Shown: positions 44,747-47,726 of the stretch, one piece after another
How the letters are laid out: each line of letters opens with the position of its first letter
Position numbering within the stretch: the stretch's first letter is position 1
Origin: Methylobacterium sp. WL119
GTDB lineage: Bacteria > Pseudomonadota > Alphaproteobacteria > Rhizobiales > Beijerinckiaceae
Assembly: GCF_008039875.1 (NCBI RefSeq)
Contig: NZ_VRUU01000032.1
Location: forward strand, 1 to 47,726
Direction of reading: 5' to 3'
Length of the DNA: 47,726 nucleotides
Made by a program: the position numbers and the translations under genes
Notes under the pieces: model-generated
Told to the model about the DNA's origin: nothing
Database searches by the model: none
The model's input: the letters and a program-made list of their open reading frames with translations, nothing else

Positions 44747-47056
44747 GTGGCTTTCGGGGATTGCGGAAAGTCCCTCGCCCTTTGGCCCGCCGGCCTCGAA
44801 AAGGCTGACGCGAGGGTGGCCCAGCAGAAGCTAAATAGAGCAACCGACGAGCCGACTGCGCACCCGACGGGTGCTGATGGATACCTGGACCGTCCGGGGG
44901 GGGCACCGCGGCTCGATACTTTGTTCGCCGCGCTCGTCCGGCAGTCGCGCATGTTCATCGGCATCGCGGACACGGACCTGAAGCTGACCTTTCTCAACGA
45001 GGCCGCTCGCGAGATGGTCGGCCTTCGACCCGACAGCGACGTTTCGAACATCGCGATTCCCGACCTGTTCCATCCGCTCGACCAAGCCGTGATCCGAGAC
45101 GTGGCGCTGCCGATGCTGGCGCGGGACGGAGATTGGGAGGGGGAGGTTCGGTCTCGCCCTTTGAGCGACGATGTCGGAACGACGATTCAATGCCGTGCCT
45201 TCGCGCTCTACGACGAGCGCGGGATCTTCATCGGTGCGGCGGTGACCGGCCTGGATATCTCCGCCCGGAAGCTGACCGAAGCGCGCCTGCGCGCCAGCGA
45301 AACACGGCTTCAGTCCGCCATCGACCTCGTCGAGCTCTCGCCCTACTCCTGGGATCCACGAACCGGAGCGCTCGATTGGGATGCGCGCCTCAAGGCGGTG
45401 TGGGGACTGCCGTCGGATGCGCCTGTCGATGAGGAGATCTGGCTCTCCGCCATCCACCCGGACGATCGCCTAAACGTCGAGGCGGCGGTGGCGCGCTGCA
45501 CGGACCCGACCGGCGACGGTGTCTACCACATCAAGTATCGCGTCATCGGCATCCGCGACGGCGTCGAGCGCTGGGTCTCGACGCATGGCCGGACCGGGTT
45601 CGAGGACGGTCGGCCGGTGTCGTTCATTGGTACGGTCGTCGACATCACGGATCAGATGCGTGCCGAGGCGGCACTTTTGGAAAGCGAGCACCGGCTTTCG
45701 GCGACGCTGGCGCAACTGCCGATCGGGGTCGGCCTCGTGAAGCAGGACGGCAGCATCATGTTGGCGAACCGCGCACTCGGGCGCTACGCGCTCGAATGGA
45801 TACCCTCCGCGGATCCCAAATCGAGCGAGCGTTGGCGGGCCTACGCACCGGATGGACGACGGATGACGCCGGCGGAATATCCGGGGAGCCGAGCCCTGCG
45901 CGGTGAGACCGTCGTTCCCGGACTCGATTTCATCTACACGGCCCCGGATGGTCGGGAGTGCTGGACGCGTGTCAGCGCAGCGCCGTTCAACGATGTCGAT
46001 GACGCGATCAACGGCGCCATCGTCGTGGTGCAGGACGTCGATCGAGAGAAGCGCGCAGAGACCGATCTGCGGATCAGCGAGGAACGGTTCCGGCGCTTCG
46101 CCGAGCACTCGACGAACGTGCTCTGGCTCGCCGATCTCGAAAGCGGGCAGCTCGACTACCTCAGCCCGGCTTTCTCGCAAGTCTGGGGCATGCCCATCGA
46201 GAGCATGAAAGATGTCGCGAGCTGGCTCGCCAGCGTTCATCCCGAGGATCGCGACGGAGCAGCACGGGGACTGGAGCGGGCCGGCGGTGGGGAGATGACG
46301 GTCCTGAAGTACCGCATCGTGCGCGCATCGGACCACGCCGTCCGACGCATCCGTGATACCTTCTTCCCCATACCGAACATCGACGGGCACATACGGTTTG
46401 CAGGCGGCATCGCCCAGGACATCACGGCCGACGTCGGTTCGCGCGTCTACGTGATTGCACCCAAGGACCACACGCGACACGACCTTGTCGGCACTTTGCA
46501 AGCCGATGGATACGAGGTCCGGGCCTTTGCGAACGGCGAAGCCTTCCTCAGCGTAGCGGGCGCTCTCCTGCCGGGCTGCGTCGTGATCGACCTGACGGAT
46601 GTCGACGATCTGGCCGTAGCGAACGCGCTCAGATCCTCGCGTTCGCACCTGCCCATCGTGGCGATCGGCCGGAGTGGTGGAGACATCGGCCTGGGGGTGC
46701 GCGTCATGAAGGCGGGTGCCGTCGATTTTCTCGAAGTGCCCTGGGTGCCGGAGGCGCTCTCGTTCGCGGTCAGGACGGCACTGGCCGGAATCCGCGTCAC
46801 GGAGGAACGCACGGATGCGCGCGACGAAGCGCGGGCTCGCATCGCAGCGCTGTCGCGACGAGAGCATGCCGTGCTCGAGGGCTTGCTTGCGGGCGGCACC
46901 AACAAAACCATCGCCCGCTCCATGGGCTTGAGCCCGCGGACGGTGGAGATCTATCGCGCCCGGGTCATGGAGGCGTTGGGCGCGCGCACCTTGCCGGAAG
47001 CGGTTCTCATCGCATCGGCCGCCGGCGTGCAGCCCGCCGACAAGCCTCACGAATAA
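44747..47056 (+). CDS. Multi-PAS, receiver-like, LuxR-type transcriptional regulator
   Basis: A 769-residue cytoplasmic protein. Four PAS domains follow one another (about 65-180, 187-310, 317-440, 447-565), several ending in the D-I/V-D-x-(S/T/R) motif of PAS-PAC units. Next comes a FixJ-like receiver (about 570-685, [19 protein letters not shown]). The phospho-acceptor-like Asp in GCVVIDLTD is kept, but the acidic pair reads PK and the conserved Lys of the EKP motif is Val in EVPW. A LuxR/GerE helix-turn-helix ends the protein ([38 protein letters not shown]). There is no kinase domain, so signals from PAS ligands probably reach the DNA-binding domain directly. The GTG at 44747 has GGAGAG nine bases upstream. 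It converges with the Crp-like gene by 10 bp. Confidence 0.88.
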   Translation: MAFGDCGKSLALWPAGLEKADARVAQQKLNRATDEPTAHPTGADGYLDRPGGAPRLDTLFAALVRQSRMFIGIADTDLKLTFLNEAAREMVGLRPDSDVSNIAIPDLFHPLDQAVIRDVALPMLARDGDWEGEVRSRPLSDDVGTTIQCRAFALYDERGIFIGAAVTGLDISARKLTEARLRASETRLQSAIDLVELSPYSWDPRTGALDWDARLKAVWGLPSDAPVDEEIWLSAIHPDDRLNVEAAVARCTDPTGDGVYHIKYRVIGIRDGVERWVSTHGRTGFEDGRPVSFIGTVVDITDQMRAEAALLESEHRLSATLAQLPIGVGLVKQDGSIMLANRALGRYALEWIPSADPKSSERWRAYAPDGRRMTPAEYPGSRALRGETVVPGLDFIYTAPDGRECWTRVSAAPFNDVDDAINGAIVVVQDVDREKRAETDLRISEERFRRFAEHSTNVLWLADLESGQLDYLSPAFSQVWGMPIESMKDVASWLASVHPEDRDGAARGLERAGGGEMTVLKYRIVRASDHAVRRIRDTFFPIPNIDGHIRFAGGIAQDITADVGSRVYVIAPKDHTRHDLVGTLQADGYEVRAFANGEAFLSVAGALLPGCVVIDLTDVDDLAVANALRSSRSHLPIVAIGRSGGDIGLGVRVMKAGAVDFLEVPWVPEALSFAVRTALAGIRVTEERTDARDEARARIAALSRREHAVLEGLLAGGTNKTIARSMGLSPRTVEIYRARVMEALGARTLPEAVLIASAAGVQPADKPHE

Positions 47057-47616
47057 GCTCGATGGCCCGGCTCGTATGGAGCGACCGGGCCACCGGTGGG
47101 CCGGCCGGTGACGAGCGGCGAATGCGAAAGGTACGCGGCTTCGAACTCCGCGAGCTCATACAGCCGTCGGGGTGCAAGGATCTGCAGATGACGCCTGTTC
47201 AGCGCGATCAGTCCATCCCGGCGTAGGAACTGGATCGAACGGTTGACGTGCACGCTCGACAGACCGAGAGCGTCCGCGAGATCGACCTGTGTCAGCGGCA
47301 GGTCGTAGTGGCCGTCCGATGCCTGCCCGATCGATCCGAGCCGCTCCATCAACTCGCACAGGAGATGCGCCATGCGCTCGATGCTCGAGCGCATGCCGAG
47401 ACTGGCGATCCACTCGCGCGCCATCGCCTCCTCGACAAGCTTCGCGCGCTGCAGCGCGAGTGCCAGCCGGGGATGCTGCCCGAGCAGGTCGAGATACGTC
47501 GCACGCGGGATCTTGGCGACACGGCATTGGGTGAGGGTCTCGATGGCGTGGTCGAGCGGATAGGCGTGGACGGCACCGCGATCGCAGTGATCGCCGGGGT
47601 GTAAAGGGCGGACCAA
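47047..47616 (-). pseudogene. Crp/Fnr family regulator lacking its N-terminal part
   Basis: What remains (189 residues from a TTG) begins in the middle of the cyclic-nucleotide-like barrel (HPGDHCDRGAVHAYPLDHAI). It continues through the dimer helix (MAREWIASLGMRSSIERMAH) and a complete HTH_Crp (LPLTQVDLADALGLSSVHVN, RSIQFLRRDGLIAL). About 70 N-terminal residues of the family (the first beta strands of the sensor domain) are absent, and the frame upstream runs straight into a 36-bp palindrome instead of coding sequence. It is therefore probably a 5'-truncated remnant, although a short DNA-binding product could still be made. Confidence 0.7.
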
Positions 47617-47667
47617 TTCCAGGCCGCTGTGGCGGAGTAAAACCAGGCCAATGGCGGCCGCAGCTTG

Positions 47668-47703
47668 AACGATGAAGGGGCCCGATCGGGCCCCTTCATC
47701 GTT
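47668..47703. terminator. Long palindromic terminator-like hairpin
   Basis: Arms of 16 bp (AACGATGAAGGGGCCC and complement) surround GATC. A weak T-containing tail (TATCG) follows on the plus strand. It lies just where the Crp-like gene is truncated, and would end transcription of a leftward gene beyond the window or act as a recombination scar. Confidence 0.6.
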
Positions 47704-47726
47704 TATCGCCGACCATGAGGCTCAAG

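Overview
This is GC-rich DNA, almost entirely coding, from an alphaproteobacterium. A Methylobacterium-like member of the Hyphomicrobiales fits best. The evidence is the NadQ regulator with a nadABC operon, an EcfG-type (ECF15) sigma factor, an HWE histidine kinase, a PaoABC-type aldehyde oxidoreductase, an isolated CheZ-type phosphatase and a STAS-fused MlaE. The genus is an inference from gene content, not from a marker gene.

Positions 1-36,376 look like ordinary chromosome with compact operons. They hold, in order: the C-terminal end of a conserved hypothetical protein; a DUF1489 protein, a COG3910-like ATPase and a CheZ-type phosphatase on the minus strand; an MFS transporter; a Mla/MCE lipid-transport operon (permease, ATPase, MCE protein, auxiliary lipoprotein); a cupin-XRE regulator with a palindrome in its promoter; thiE-thiD; nadQ; a 1,087-residue autotransporter whose passenger carries PAP2 phosphatase motifs; a SelW-like protein followed by an HWE kinase; a LemA-TPM-TPM operon; moaA; a DUF971 protein; an L,D-transpeptidase; a candidate small RNA; a cytochrome P450; nadA-nadB-nadC; an EcfG-type sigma factor with a NepR-like N-terminus; paoA-paoB-paoC; an acyl-CoA ligase; and a glycosyltransferase.

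A tRNA-Ser(GCT) at 36,390 marks a sharp change. Downstream lies a decayed tyrosine integrase, then loosely packed genes with long gaps: a 57-residue membrane protein, a zinc alcohol/formaldehyde dehydrogenase, an FmdB-type zinc ribbon, a PfpI/DJ-1 protein, a 110-residue orphan, a UvrA2-like ATPase broken by one frameshift, a four-PAS/receiver-like/LuxR regulator and a 5'-truncated Crp/Fnr regulator. This reads as an old genomic island enriched in stress functions.

Genes that appear to work together: nadQ (10,994) very probably controls nadABC (27,555-25,181), because two near-identical 17-bp palindromes precede nadA and match the kind of site assigned to NadQ. MoaA supplies the molybdopterin pathway needed by PaoABC. 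The Mla genes form one transporter. The sequence most worth following up is the apparent NepR-EcfG fusion at 28,974-29,726, in which an anti-sigma-like segment and its usual target are in one polypeptide.
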